A stretch of DNA of 64,000 nucleotides from an uncultured Actinomycetes bacterium (lineage in GTDB: Bacteria; Actinomycetota; Actinomycetes; S36-B12; UBA10799). How positions within the stretch are numbered: position 1 is the stretch's first letter; each line of letters opens with the position of its first letter. The stretch covers positions 1-64,000 of the forward strand of contig CAMPEQ010000011.1 of the NCBI GenBank assembly GCA_946803585.1, written 5' to 3'. This document shows positions 1 to 7,980 of the stretch, in pieces. The notes under the pieces were generated by a model that did no database searches, was not told where the DNA came from, and worked only from the letters and a program-made list of their open reading frames with translations. The position numbers and the translations under genes are program-made.

Positions 1-1197
1 GAACCCACCAACTGGAGCACCACCGCCACCACCAACCAACTCAGCACCCCCGGCCACATCGGACTCTGGTCCTACCTCGGCGGCGGAACCAACCCCATCA
101 CCTTGTCCATCGACGACCTCACCGTCGAGAACATGAACACCGCCACCCCAAATGAGCTGCCAACCTCGGCGTTTACCTCCGAAGTATCGGGCTTGAGCGT
201 CACCTTCGATGCCGGATCCTCCACAGACTCCGACGGCAGCATCGTGGACTACGCCTGGGACTTCGGCGACGGCACCACCGCTACCGGGTCCACCGCCACC
301 AAGGACTACACCACCGCTACTACCTACGCCGTCACCCTGACGGTCACCGACGACCAGGCCGGACAGTCCACCGTTACCAACGACGTCACGGTAAATGCGC
401 CTTCCGCGGAGCGACCGACCGCGGCGAATACCGGTGTACCAGCCGGGACTAACTTGACGGTCCATAATGGGAACCTAACGATCACTGCCGCGGGCACCGT
501 TATTGACGGCCTCGACATTCACGGATATGTCCACGTGAAAGCTCCAAATGTGACGATCAAACGTTCGATCATTCGGGGCGGTTCAACGAGTCCCTCTCAG
601 TCACGTGGCTTGCTCGCGATCGTCACCGCCGGTGCGACGGGCTACCTGATCGAGGATGTGACATTGCTTCCTCAGGTGATTTCAGCCAACCACGACGGCG
701 TGAAGGTCAATCAGGCTGGCACGTTCCGCCGAGTCGATAGCTCGAAGACCGTCGATGGAATGGTCATCTACGGTGACGGTGTCCGAGTCGAACACTCCTA
801 TCTACACGACTACACGCACTTCGAGAACGACCCCAACCAAGGCGGAAAGCCCTCTCACGGCGATGCGATCCAGGTGCAGGCCGGACGTAACATCAACCTG
901 GTCGGCAACACCTTGCAAGGTGCCAAGAACGCGGCCGTCATGATTACACAAGATGTTGGAGTCACCCAGAATCTGGCCATCAACAACAACTGGATCGACG
1001 ATGGCTGGTGCAGTCTGAACTACAAGTCCAACGGCGCCTACAAGACGGGTATGCAGGTCAACAACAACCGGTTCGGTCGTGGCCAGTCCTTCGAGAACTG
1101 TGCCGTGATCCACAACCAGGCGGTGTCTGATCTGGTCCCCACTGGAAACGTCTGGGATGACAATGGCCAGCCAGCAACCATCAAACGTGGCGGCTAA
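1..1197 (+). CDS. Surface protein C-terminal part: PKD domain plus parallel beta-helix (5' truncated)
   Basis: The reading frame is open from base 1, so only the C-terminal 398 residues are visible. The first ~45 residues, ending in WSYLGGGTNPITLSIDDL, look like the last strands of a lectin/LamG-type fold. A PKD domain follows at about residues 55-130, with the typical SVTFDAGSS, DYAWDFGDG and YAVTLTVTD motifs. From about residue 135 to the end is an Asn/Gly/Asp-rich region of short beta strands (IDGLDIHGYVHVKAPNVTI, then HGDAIQV), as in right-handed beta-helix proteins. Such proteins are secreted or wall-associated and bind or cut polysaccharide; no catalytic residues can be assigned. No sorting signal or membrane segment is seen at the C-terminus. 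Codon use changes at about base 390, between the PKD and helix parts. Confidence 0.8.
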   Translation, partial: EPTNWSTTATTNQLSTPGHIGLWSYLGGGTNPITLSIDDLTVENMNTATPNELPTSAFTSEVSGLSVTFDAGSSTDSDGSIVDYAWDFGDGTTATGSTATKDYTTATTYAVTLTVTDDQAGQSTVTNDVTVNAPSAERPTAANTGVPAGTNLTVHNGNLTITAAGTVIDGLDIHGYVHVKAPNVTIKRSIIRGGSTSPSQSRGLLAIVTAGATGYLIEDVTLLPQVISANHDGVKVNQAGTFRRVDSSKTVDGMVIYGDGVRVEHSYLHDYTHFENDPNQGGKPSHGDAIQVQAGRNINLVGNTLQGAKNAAVMITQDVGVTQNLAINNNWIDDGWCSLNYKSNGAYKTGMQVNNNRFGRGQSFENCAVIHNQAVSDLVPTGNVWDDNGQPATIKRGG

Positions 1198-1216
1198 CAG
1201 CCAAGACACCGGCAGG

Positions 1217-1280
1217 CATGACAGCACTTCTGTCATGTGCGGCAATCCTCACACCTAGAACGGGTTTGTTGAGGATTGCC
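1217..1280 (+). terminator. Two tandem hairpins after the surface-protein gene
   Basis: An 8-bp perfect stem (CATGACAG 1217-1224 with CTGTCATG 1230-1237, 5-nt loop) is followed by an 11-bp perfect stem (GGCAATCCTCA 1241-1251 with TGAGGATTGCC 1270-1280, 18-nt loop). There is no clear T run after either, so this may be a factor-assisted terminator or an RNA-processing site between the surface protein and the next gene. Confidence 0.5.
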
Positions 1281-1336
1281 TCGGGCAGACCCTCTAGGAA
1301 GGTTCATGCACGCCGCGTTTGACGCTTGGAGGCAGT

Positions 1337-2065
1337 TTGAGCAAGTATCGCCAGGCCGTGGAGCAACTATCCGCTGCCCAGAAGCCCGCATTTGGTGCCC
1401 CCGCTTACTCCCGATTCATTAATCGTCCAACTGGCAGGCGGATTGCCGCAGCCGCATATGCACTGGGTCTGACACCCAATGGTGTGACAGCTATCAGCGC
1501 AGTGCTTTCTGTCCTTGGCGTCGCGGTTCTGGCGTTCGCACCCATCGCCGTGTACACAGGGGTTGCCGCTGCGATCCTATTCGCTGTTGCATACGCATTC
1601 GATAGCGCCGACGGGCAACTAGCGCGGCTCACCGGACGGGGCGGGCCCGCTGGGGAATGGCTCGACCACACGGTCGACATGGGGAAAACCGTTCTCTTCC
1701 ACGGGGCGATTCTGTTCTCGCTGATTCTGCACACAACAGCAGTAAGCCCCGGACTCGCCGCGTTGGTGATCGGCTTTATGGCCGTGAATGTCGTCGCGTT
1801 CTTCGCGTGGCTCCTTGTCGACCTGCTTCGTCGAATCAACCCAGATCCTGCTTCCCGCGAAGCCTCCCCGACAGGTCATGCTCCACTACTGCGGTCCATC
1901 CTGCGACTTCCCAGCGACTACGGCGTTCTGTGTTGGGTACTCGTGCTCTGGGGCACCCCGCTGTTCTGGTGGATCTACGGTCTGCTGTTTGTCGCCAACT
2001 TAGTGATTCTGCTCGCCGCCCTACCTGTTTGGTTTCGTCAAGCAAAGGGAATCACGGTCACGTAA
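1337..2065 (+). CDS. CDP-alcohol phosphatidyltransferase family protein
   Basis: An integral membrane enzyme predicted to transfer a phosphoalcohol from a CDP-alcohol to an acceptor alcohol, as in phospholipid head-group synthesis. The complete family signature D-x2-DG-x2-AR-x8-G-x3-D-x3-D is present as DSADGQLAR ... GEWLDHTVD near residues 85-112, so it should be active. Several hydrophobic segments surround it. The TTG at 1337 was chosen because GGAGG lies at 1328-1332; another in-frame TTG is at 1319 without a well-spaced ribosome site. It is followed by a nucleotidyltransferase-like gene and a phosphodiesterase-like gene, which suggests a local pathway for a phosphodiester-linked lipid or wall polymer. 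The substrate cannot be told from sequence. Confidence 0.85.
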   Translation: MSKYRQAVEQLSAAQKPAFGAPAYSRFINRPTGRRIAAAAYALGLTPNGVTAISAVLSVLGVAVLAFAPIAVYTGVAAAILFAVAYAFDSADGQLARLTGRGGPAGEWLDHTVDMGKTVLFHGAILFSLILHTTAVSPGLAALVIGFMAVNVVAFFAWLLVDLLRRINPDPASREASPTGHAPLLRSILRLPSDYGVLCWVLVLWGTPLFWWIYGLLFVANLVILLAALPVWFRQAKGITVT

Positions 2066-2247
2066 GACCACCAGAGCAGATGTCAGGGTCCAAACGGCTG
2101 GCCTTGGACGGTAGGCACTACCCGAACGTGGTGCGGCTCACGGAAGCAAGCGGTAGATATCTCGTCGACCATCATTGATACTTTGAGCAGGGGAAAGGCC
2201 GCGAATTCATCCCGAATCACAGGGGGTTTCGCGCCATAGGGGGAAAT

Positions 2248-2628
2248 ATGTCACGGGTACTAATTGGGTCATTTGACCTGCTAAATATTGCACACCTCAC
2301 GCAGATTGACGCGGTCGCGAGACCTCAGTCAGATCTGATCGTTGCGGTCATTAGCGATAGCGGTCTCACCGACCTCACTGGCACGTCTCCGTTCTTACCG
2401 CAAGACGAACGACTGGCAGTCATCTCGCAGCTTCGGATGGTCAACGGCACCTGTATCACCGGACCTGAGAACCGCTGGACCCTGCCAGAGCACGACGAGC
2501 TCTTTGTTGACGCTGGCGTGTGGGATCAGCTGACCGCAGCAGGCCTGGACATTCGGCATGCGTTTTCCGTGGCGCCGACTCGTCTCCCGACGAATCCAGC
2601 TCTGCTCTCTGCAGTGAGTGCTGCCTAG
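2248..2628 (+). CDS. Cytidylyltransferase-like protein with degenerate active site
   Basis: A 126-residue protein with the Rossmann-type start of the glycerol-3-phosphate/ethanolamine cytidylyltransferase family (VLIGSFDLLNIAHLTQI). In active members this motif is GTFD-x2-H-x-GH; here the first His is Asn and the Gly before the second His is Ala. The later segment FLPQDERLAVISQLR matches the family's E-R helix, but the C-terminal R-x-EGIS-T(S/T) nucleotide-binding motif is missing. Activity is therefore doubtful; it may be a regulatory or substrate-binding relic. ATG 2248 has a strong purine-rich site (AGGGGG) just upstream. It lies 182 bp after the CDP-alcohol transferase and abuts the convergent phosphodiesterase gene with no gap. 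Confidence 0.6.
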   Translation: MSRVLIGSFDLLNIAHLTQIDAVARPQSDLIVAVISDSGLTDLTGTSPFLPQDERLAVISQLRMVNGTCITGPENRWTLPEHDELFVDAGVWDQLTAAGLDIRHAFSVAPTRLPTNPALLSAVSAA

Positions 2629-3558
2629 CTACTGCGCTAACCGAGGCGTTCCGAAGACCGCATGTGCATCAGTCAGCATCATGCCTTGCGCACCCTTTGA
2701 CTCTGCCTCCGAAAGGCTCGAGCTATCTGAGACAAAGAACGCGATCACGGGTTTGCCTTCCTTTAAGACAGCCGCGAACTGCTCCTTGGACGCAGCAATC
2801 TCCAGGCCAAGCATGTCCCAACTCCCCACCGTCGCAGCTAGTTCGGAAAGATCGCGCACGTAGTAATAACCCCACGAGGCGATCTCATTGTCGCGAGCTA
2901 AGGATGTCAGCGAGATGTTGTCGTAGTAGCCCTTCAAGACCCAATGATCAGCCGGCGCGGCCGCCAGCATCAGTTCGACCAGTTCTGCGCGCTGCCCCGG
3001 GTCGCCGATGTACTTCGTATCCACGAATATCACGTGGGTACTAGCGAACTCCTCGAATATCTCGGTCACCCGCGTGTAGGGCTCACCTTGCGTTGTGGTC
3101 GAGTTCAACTTGTTTCGATAACTCGTTGTGATCTCGTCCCAGGTCAACGTCGCAGGATCAATGTCACCGGCAACCTGTGACGTGCGGTCCAGCGTCTTGT
3201 CGTGTAGCCCAAAGTAGACGCCGTCCTTCGACCTAGCGACGCTCACCTCAAGGGCTCCCACTCCCCACTCGGCAGCATTTCGATAGGCGAGAAGGCTCAT
3301 CTCGGGCCATTGTGCTGACCCGCCACGGTGAGCAACAAAAAACGGGTCCTGGCTCACCATGTCGGCAACGCTGGCGTAACTCGCGGGCGTGAGTGATGAA
3401 GGATCCGCAGTGGGTTGGTCTCCAGACTGCGGAGATCCAGATGAGGAGCGCACGAGCATCGTTGCCACAAGCGCCACGAGCACAACCCCCACCGCAATCA
3501 CGATGGCAACCAGCCACACCCGTGGACGTCCACTACCTGGGGTCTGCTCAGTGCCCAT
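2629..3558 (-). CDS. Membrane-anchored glycerophosphodiester phosphodiesterase-like protein
   Basis: A 309-residue protein with a short cytoplasmic start, one membrane segment (about residues 14-35), a Ser/Pro/Gly linker and an extracytoplasmic TIM-barrel domain of the GDPD family. The signature is recognisable as FVAHRGGS (residues ~73-80), then GALEVSVARSKDG and GLHDKTLDRTS. In classical GDPDs the metal-binding pair is E-x-D; here the second residue is Ser (E-V-S), and the PENT motif reads PEMS, so metal binding or substrate must differ. It probably cleaves phosphodiesters of lipids, teichoic-type polymers or related wall material outside the membrane. It stands convergent to the cytidylyltransferase-like gene and divergent from the glycosyltransferase gene. 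Confidence 0.7.
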   Translation of the reverse strand: MGTEQTPGSGRPRVWLVAIVIAVGVVLVALVATMLVRSSSGSPQSGDQPTADPSSLTPASYASVADMVSQDPFFVAHRGGSAQWPEMSLLAYRNAAEWGVGALEVSVARSKDGVYFGLHDKTLDRTSQVAGDIDPATLTWDEITTSYRNKLNSTTTQGEPYTRVTEIFEEFASTHVIFVDTKYIGDPGQRAELVELMLAAAPADHWVLKGYYDNISLTSLARDNEIASWGYYYVRDLSELAATVGSWDMLGLEIAASKEQFAAVLKEGKPVIAFFVSDSSSLSEAESKGAQGMMLTDAHAVFGTPRLAQ

Positions 3559-3797
3559 ATTGCCCGGTTACCACCTTACTTCGAGTACTACATACGCATG
3601 GAAGCTCTCCCACAACCCTAGCTTCACATACTTGGGGGTACTCCGGCTCACAATCTCTGCGTCGTACATCCCTTCACCACTACCGTCGAAGACTCAGTAC
3701 TGCGACCTCGACCTTACTCACGCTGCCAACACCAAGACCGCTTCTCGGTTCTCGCGACTCGGTCAGACCCCTCTAGCTTCTTAGGAGACTCCACAAC

Positions 3798-4796
3798 ATG
3801 CAGGAGACCCATAGACTGACCGTGCTGGAGTCGTTTAAGAAACCCCGTGCGACAACAAATCCATACGTGGCAATGCTGTTTCGGGACCTGCAGGTTCAAT
3901 GCAACGTGCTGCCTTTCACTTGGCAGACGGCACTAGCCGGTCGATACGATGTATTCCACGTTCATTGGCCGGAGATCCTGCTACAGAGCGACCGCCCTAC
4001 GCGTCGATTCGCGCGCAGAGCGGCATTCGGAGCACTACTCGCCAAGCTTAGGTTCGGCAAGATCCCAGTTGTCCGAACGGTCCACAACTTGAAGCCACAC
4101 GAGGAATCAGCGCCGGTGGATCGCTGGCTACTTGGTCGCCTCGATCGGCTAACAACTCAATGGATCAGCCTCAACAATCAGACGCCTAGGGAACCCGGAC
4201 AAGAAGTAACAACCATTCTTCATGGGCACTATCGCGACTGGTTCCCTCCAGCGCGCGGTGTCGCCATTGACTCGAAGCGACTGCTCTTCTTCGGGCTGAT
4301 TCGTCCCTACAAAGGTGTCGTTGGGCTGATCACTGCGTTTAGCGAGCTACCGGACCCCGACCTCACCCTCGTCATCGCGGGAAGGCCGACGTCAGAGGAC
4401 CTCGCCACCGCCATTGAAGAGCTCGCGGCTAAGGACTCCAGGGTTGAGCTGAAGCTGGGCTACGTCGACGATCAGGAGCTCGCCGATGAGATCACCCACG
4501 CGCGCCTAGTGGTTCTTCCCTACGAGAACATGCACAACTCCGGGGCGTTACTCAATGCGCTCTCGCTGAACCGCCCAGTTCTCGCTCCCAAGACCCCGAC
4601 CACCGAAGATATGGTTGAGGAGGTTGGTAGAGATTGGGTACATATCTATGACGGTCCAATTTCACCTGTCGTGATCTCTAAGGCACTCGCCTCAATTGGC
4701 GAGGTGCAATCCGAGGCTCCAGACCTGAGCCTGCGCGACTGGGATGAGGCCGCGTCCGATCACCTCGCGGTGTTTCACCGAGCGATCGAAGCCTAG
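3798..4796 (+). CDS. Glycosyltransferase (GT4-like, GT-B fold)
   Basis: A 332-residue soluble protein. The N-terminal half has short Rossmann strands (YDVFHVHWPEILL, VVRTVHNLKPHE); the C-terminal half has the GT-B donor-binding pattern: LLFFGLIRPYKGV at about residue 170, LVIAGRP, and DDQELADEITHARLVVLPYE at about 225-245, where family members bind the nucleotide-sugar. It is shorter than most GT4 enzymes. ATG 3798 is preceded by AGGAG at 3782-3786. The gene sits among envelope genes and is followed by a structured leader and a secreted transglycosylase. Acceptor and sugar are unknown. Confidence 0.75.
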   Translation: MQETHRLTVLESFKKPRATTNPYVAMLFRDLQVQCNVLPFTWQTALAGRYDVFHVHWPEILLQSDRPTRRFARRAAFGALLAKLRFGKIPVVRTVHNLKPHEESAPVDRWLLGRLDRLTTQWISLNNQTPREPGQEVTTILHGHYRDWFPPARGVAIDSKRLLFFGLIRPYKGVVGLITAFSELPDPDLTLVIAGRPTSEDLATAIEELAAKDSRVELKLGYVDDQELADEITHARLVVLPYENMHNSGALLNALSLNRPVLAPKTPTTEDMVEEVGRDWVHIYDGPISPVVISKALASIGEVQSEAPDLSLRDWDEAASDHLAVFHRAIEA

Positions 4797-4800
4797 AACC

Positions 4801-4917
4801 CGCGCCACTGGATCTTCCTCAATGACGCGCGGGTACCTCACCCGTCTGGGTGAGATCGGTCCAATACCGTCTCCTGGCGCGTGACTCCGGTCACGAGTGG
4901 GTTGTCCGATCTCGCTT
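4801..4917 (+). ncRNA. Candidate structured leader with two mutually exclusive folds upstream of the transglycosylase gene
   Basis: Structure A pairs CGCGCCA 4801-4807 with TGGCGCG 4875-4881 and contains the hairpin CTCACCC 4837-4843 / GGGTGAG 4848-4854. Structure B pairs GAGATCGG 4852-4859 with CCGATCTC 4906-4913, extendable with wobble pairs to 4848 and 4917, and contains the hairpin GTGAC 4881-4885 / GTCAC 4890-4894. The folds share bases and cannot coexist. The leader lies between the glycosyltransferase stop (4796) and a secreted transglycosylase start (4966). Cell-wall hydrolase genes of actinobacteria often have riboswitch leaders, but I could not match the c-di-AMP (ydaO) consensus here. 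Confidence 0.4.
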
Positions 4918-4965
4918 TGGCTGCGCATGGTGATAGCACACGCGAAGTTCTCGGGGGAGAATCAT

Positions 4966-5658
4966 ATGAGGAACCACGCCACGCTACCTGTCGCAGCACT
5001 GATCGCTGTGGGAGTCGGCGCCGGAGCAGCAATCAGTACTGCACCCGGCCTAGCCGAAACCAGCTACGCCGCTGAACCAACGGCAACCCAGACATCGTTG
5101 AATGTCGGAACCGCTGATGAGTTCGATCTGGCGGCCGTCAGGTCGACGCCGATTCCGCTGATCTCTGCCTCACTTGTGCCATCGCTGGCACTTCCATCCG
5201 CGACCGCCACAGCTGCCGAGACACCAGCACCTACGGTCGTGATCGACGAGAATAGTGGGCCGTCTCGCTGGAAGGGAAAGACCCTGCGGGGCCCGGACGG
5301 TTCGAAGCTGCCACCTGAGGTCACCAGATGGGCAAACATCGTTGTCGCGGTGATGGACGAACAGAAGATTCCGCGCAAGTACCTTCCGGGCATCCTCGCG
5401 CAGATCAAACAGGAATCGACCGGTAATCCCAAGGCCGTGAACAACTACGACAGCAATGCTGCGGCGGGCACCCCTTCTAAGGGCCTCCTACAGGTGATCG
5501 CACCGACCTACCAAACGAACGCCAAGCCAGGGTTCAAGAACCTTCGGTATCAAACCGTTCCGTACACCAACATCTGGGCATCATTGCGTTACGTGAAGAA
5601 GGCATACGGGATGGACAAGTTCCAATCCTGGAACCAGGGCGCAAACCACTCGTACTAG
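4966..5658 (+). CDS. Secreted lytic transglycosylase (SLT domain)
   Basis: A 230-residue exported protein likely to cleave peptidoglycan glycan strands. The start MRNHATLPVAALIAVGVGAG is a signal peptide with an Ala-rich cleavage region. An Ala/Thr/Pro-rich linker follows, then the SLT fold from about residue 120: ILAQIKQESTGNPKAVN carries the catalytic Glu in the QES motif, then SKGLLQVIAPTY and YTNIWASLRYVKKAYG. ATG 4966 is chosen over upstream in-frame starts because a GGGGGAGA ribosome site lies at 4953-4960 and the signal peptide begins here. The C-terminus ends soon after the domain. Confidence 0.85.
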   Translation: MRNHATLPVAALIAVGVGAGAAISTAPGLAETSYAAEPTATQTSLNVGTADEFDLAAVRSTPIPLISASLVPSLALPSATATAAETPAPTVVIDENSGPSRWKGKTLRGPDGSKLPPEVTRWANIVVAVMDEQKIPRKYLPGILAQIKQESTGNPKAVNNYDSNAAAGTPSKGLLQVIAPTYQTNAKPGFKNLRYQTVPYTNIWASLRYVKKAYGMDKFQSWNQGANHSY

Positions 5659-5697
5659 CTGGCAGCCTCACCACAACGACTCGTCGCCTGCGCAGCG

Positions 5698-6357
5698 CTA
5701 TTGCGCGGCGTGCTCCTCTTCCTTCATCCGGGTAACAAGCGCTCGTAGTGCCTGACCCCGATGGCTCAACGCATCCTTCTGAACAGCAGACATCTCAGCG
5801 GTCGTGTCGTCGTATCCGTCGGGAACAAAGATCGGGTCATACCCGAATCCGTTCTCACCCTGGCGATGAAAGAGCAACCGGCCCCGAACGGTTCCCTCGA
5901 CAACGATCGGTGCAGCCCCGTCGCGAACCAATGCGACCGCGGCTACAAACGAAGCTCCCCGGCGCTCCTCGGGAACATCGGCGATCTGGGCGAGCAGCAG
6001 GTCCAGGTTCGCTTTGTCGGTCCCTTCCTGCCCTGCCATACCCGCCCATCTAGCTGAGAGCACCCCTGGCATTCCGTTGAGGGCATCCACAGCTAGGCCA
6101 GAGTCATCAGCAATTGCTGGCAATCCAGTCGCATCAACAACGGCCTGCGCCTTGATGAGAGCGTTCTCAGCGAACGTCGCACCCGTCTCTGGGACCTCGG
6201 GTACAGAAACCGCTAACTCGTCGAGCCCAACTAGGTCGATCTCAGAGCGAGCGTCAGCGAGAATCCGGCGAACCTCGGCAACTTTGTGTTCATTGCGACT
6301 CGCTAGGACAACGCGCTTCCCCTTCGCGGTGTTGGCCGAATTGGTTTTGCCTGCCAT
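5698..6357 (-). CDS. rdgB: Non-canonical purine NTP pyrophosphatase (RdgB/HAM1)
   Basis: Hydrolyses dITP, ITP and XTP to monophosphates and keeps deaminated purines out of nucleic acids. The family pattern is clear: VVLASRNEHKVAEVRRIL at the N-terminus, then TGATFAENALIKA, and the nucleotide-binding ADDSGLAVDALNGMPGV with the catalytic Asp pair, SARWAG, and GFGYDPIFVP. The 219-residue length is normal for actinobacteria. Its ATG overlaps the rph stop codon by one base, so translation is probably coupled. Last gene of the murI-MBL-rph-rdgB run, the same order as Rv1338-Rv1341 in M. tuberculosis. Confidence 0.95.
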   Translation of the reverse strand: MAGKTNSANTAKGKRVVLASRNEHKVAEVRRILADARSEIDLVGLDELAVSVPEVPETGATFAENALIKAQAVVDATGLPAIADDSGLAVDALNGMPGVLSARWAGMAGQEGTDKANLDLLLAQIADVPEERRGASFVAAVALVRDGAAPIVVEGTVRGRLLFHRQGENGFGYDPIFVPDGYDDTTAEMSAVQKDALSHRGQALRALVTRMKEEEHAAQ

Positions 6358-7130
6358 CAGGAGCGCGCCGCAGTGCCGTCGAGAAGTGCGTTCCTGGGGC
6401 CGACCTCACTCTGAAGTGCCTCAACCTGCAGGTCAGCTAGCGTGCGGCATCCACCGGCAGCTAACTCCAGGAGTTCATCGAGTAGCGCGCGGGAGAATGG
6501 GGTCCCTTCAGCTGTGCCTTGAACCTCGATGTAGTCACCGCTACCGGTCATGACGACGTTCATATCCGTTCCCGCACGTACATCGTCGTCATAGTGCAGG
6601 TCCAGACGCGGCTCATCGTCAACGATCCCGACACTGACTGCCTGAACCGAATCGATGAGGGGCTGAGCATCAGCGGCGATCAAGCCCTGTTCGGTGGCCC
6701 AGGCGATCGCGTCGACGAGCGCGACATAGGCCCCGGTGATTGCCGCCGTGCGAGTTCCACCGTCGGCTTGAAGCACATCGCAATCAATCTGGATGGTGTT
6801 CTCGCCAAGGGCCTCGTCGTTGATGACAGCGCGCAGGGAGCGTCCAATGAGCCGCGAGATCTCTTGGGTACGACCAGACAACTTGCCCTTGACTGATTCC
6901 CTCGAGTTACGGCTGTTTGTGGCACGGGGCAGCATCGCGTACTCAGCGGTGACCCAACCCAAACCAGTGTCGCGCCTCCAACGAGGAACGCCTTTGGACA
7001 GCGAGGCGACACACAGCACGCGGGTCCGCCCGAACTCGACTAGGCAGCTTCCCTCACCCTCATCTAGCCAGCCCCGGTGGAACCGGATCGGTCGCAGGTC
7101 GCCGTTCGATCGTCCGTCAGTACGCGTCAC
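6357..7130 (-). CDS. rph: Ribonuclease PH
   Basis: A 3'-to-5' phosphorolytic exoribonuclease that trims tRNA 3' ends. The 257-residue protein begins with the typical [19 protein letters not shown], carries [15 protein letters not shown] and the conserved [14 protein letters not shown] with the [17 protein letters not shown] stretch, then [19 protein letters not shown], as in all RNase PH proteins. The GTG start at 7130 has AAGGAG about ten bases upstream. It forms an operon with rdgB (1-base overlap); a 97-bp gap with a direct repeat separates it from the MBL gene. Confidence 0.96.
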   Translation of the reverse strand: MTRTDGRSNGDLRPIRFHRGWLDEGEGSCLVEFGRTRVLCVASLSKGVPRWRRDTGLGWVTAEYAMLPRATNSRNSRESVKGKLSGRTQEISRLIGRSLRAVINDEALGENTIQIDCDVLQADGGTRTAAITGAYVALVDAIAWATEQGLIAADAQPLIDSVQAVSVGIVDDEPRLDLHYDDDVRAGTDMNVVMTGSGDYIEVQGTAEGTPFSRALLDELLELAAGGCRTLADLQVEALQSEVGPRNALLDGTAARS

Positions 7131-7146
7131 GAAGTATTGCTCCTTT

Positions 7147-7175
7147 TTTGATACTTGAACTCTTTGATACTTGAA
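7147..7175. repeat. 13-bp direct repeat upstream of rph
   Basis: TTTGATACTTGAA occurs at 7147-7159 and again at 7163-7175, a 16-bp period, in the AT-rich 97-bp gap between rph and the MBL gene. On the minus strand it lies just before the rph ribosome site (AAGGAG at about 7141-7146), so it could be a repeated regulator site or a duplicated promoter element. Confidence 0.55.
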
Positions 7176-7227
7176 GTCAAAAACGTTGTCTCGGAACTAG
7201 GCGCCGGCGGCGCTATCCCTCCGGCGG

Positions 7228-7980
7228 CTACACCGTAATCGTCATACCTGGCTGAGCCATCACGAGGTCACCGCTGAAGCTGGTAGCGGCATCGGACTGA
7301 ACCTCAGCGTCGTCGTTCCACGCGACTAGGTGGGTGAGGACCAAGCGATCGATCCCTGCCTGAGTCGCTACCCGACCAGCCTGGGCACCTGTCATGTGCA
7401 TCCCACGTGGGTTGTCGCCACTCTCAACGTAAGAGGCCTCGTATAACGCCAGGTCTGCCCCAGTTGATAACTCGACAAGCGACTGACAGGCGCTGGTATC
7501 ACCGGAGTAAACCAAGCTACGTCCACCTGCGCTGACCTTGATGGCGAAGGCAGGAATGCAATGGTCAACGGCAACGGTCGCGATGGTGAAGGGTCCGGCT
7601 TGATGAACAGATCCGTCGTACTCCACAAAGTCAAAGACTGTCGTCATCGAGGAGTCATCCTGATCGGTCAAGCCGTACATCTCGTCCATCCGAGCGGCGA
7701 TCTGTGGCGGACCAAAGAACGGGATCTTGGCAGCCATCCCGGTGGGGTCATAGCGTCTGGTGACATACAGTCCCGCCACATCGGCACAATGATCAAGGTG
7801 GACATGAGATAAAGCCACCGCGTCGACATTGGCGATATTCGTCGACTTGGCCAATGCTCCGAGTGCGCCACTTCCCAAGTCCAGCAGTAGCGAGTAGCCG
7901 TCGAACTCAAGTAGGTAGCAGGAACCGGCCGAGGTGGCGTTGGTATATGAGCCAGCGCAACCGACGATGGTCAACTTCAT
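7228..7980 (-). CDS. MBL-fold phosphodiesterase (Rv1339-like)
   Basis: A 250-residue metallo-beta-lactamase-fold hydrolase of the RNase Z / class II cyclic nucleotide phosphodiesterase type. The metal site is visible as [11 protein letters not shown] (H-x-H-x-DH) near residue 60, a later His in AVDHCIPAF, the Asp in [10 protein letters not shown], and [11 protein letters not shown] and LTHLV near the end. By position (between murI and rph) it matches Rv1339 of M. tuberculosis, reported to act on cAMP; transfer of that activity is inference from synteny and fold. Its ATG overlaps the murI stop by four bases, which indicates a coupled operon. Confidence 0.85.
   Translation of the reverse strand: MKLTIVGCAGSYTNATSAGSCYLLEFDGYSLLLDLGSGALGALAKSTNIANVDAVALSHVHLDHCADVAGLYVTRRYDPTGMAAKIPFFGPPQIAARMDEMYGLTDQDDSSMTTVFDFVEYDGSVHQAGPFTIATVAVDHCIPAFAIKVSAGGRSLVYSGDTSACQSLVELSTGADLALYEASYVESGDNPRGMHMTGAQAGRVATQAGIDRLVLTHLVAWNDDAEVQSDAATSFSGDLVMAQPGMTITV

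Noticed and set aside
2520-3044. Plus-strand open frame across the end of the cytidylyltransferase-like gene and the phosphodiesterase gene
   Set aside because: Out of frame with both and overlapping clear family motifs on the other strand; no ribosome site.
4801-4960. c-di-AMP (ydaO/yuaA) riboswitch upstream of the transglycosylase
   Set aside because: Position and gene type fit, but I could not find the conserved core sequences of that class; kept only as an unnamed structured leader.
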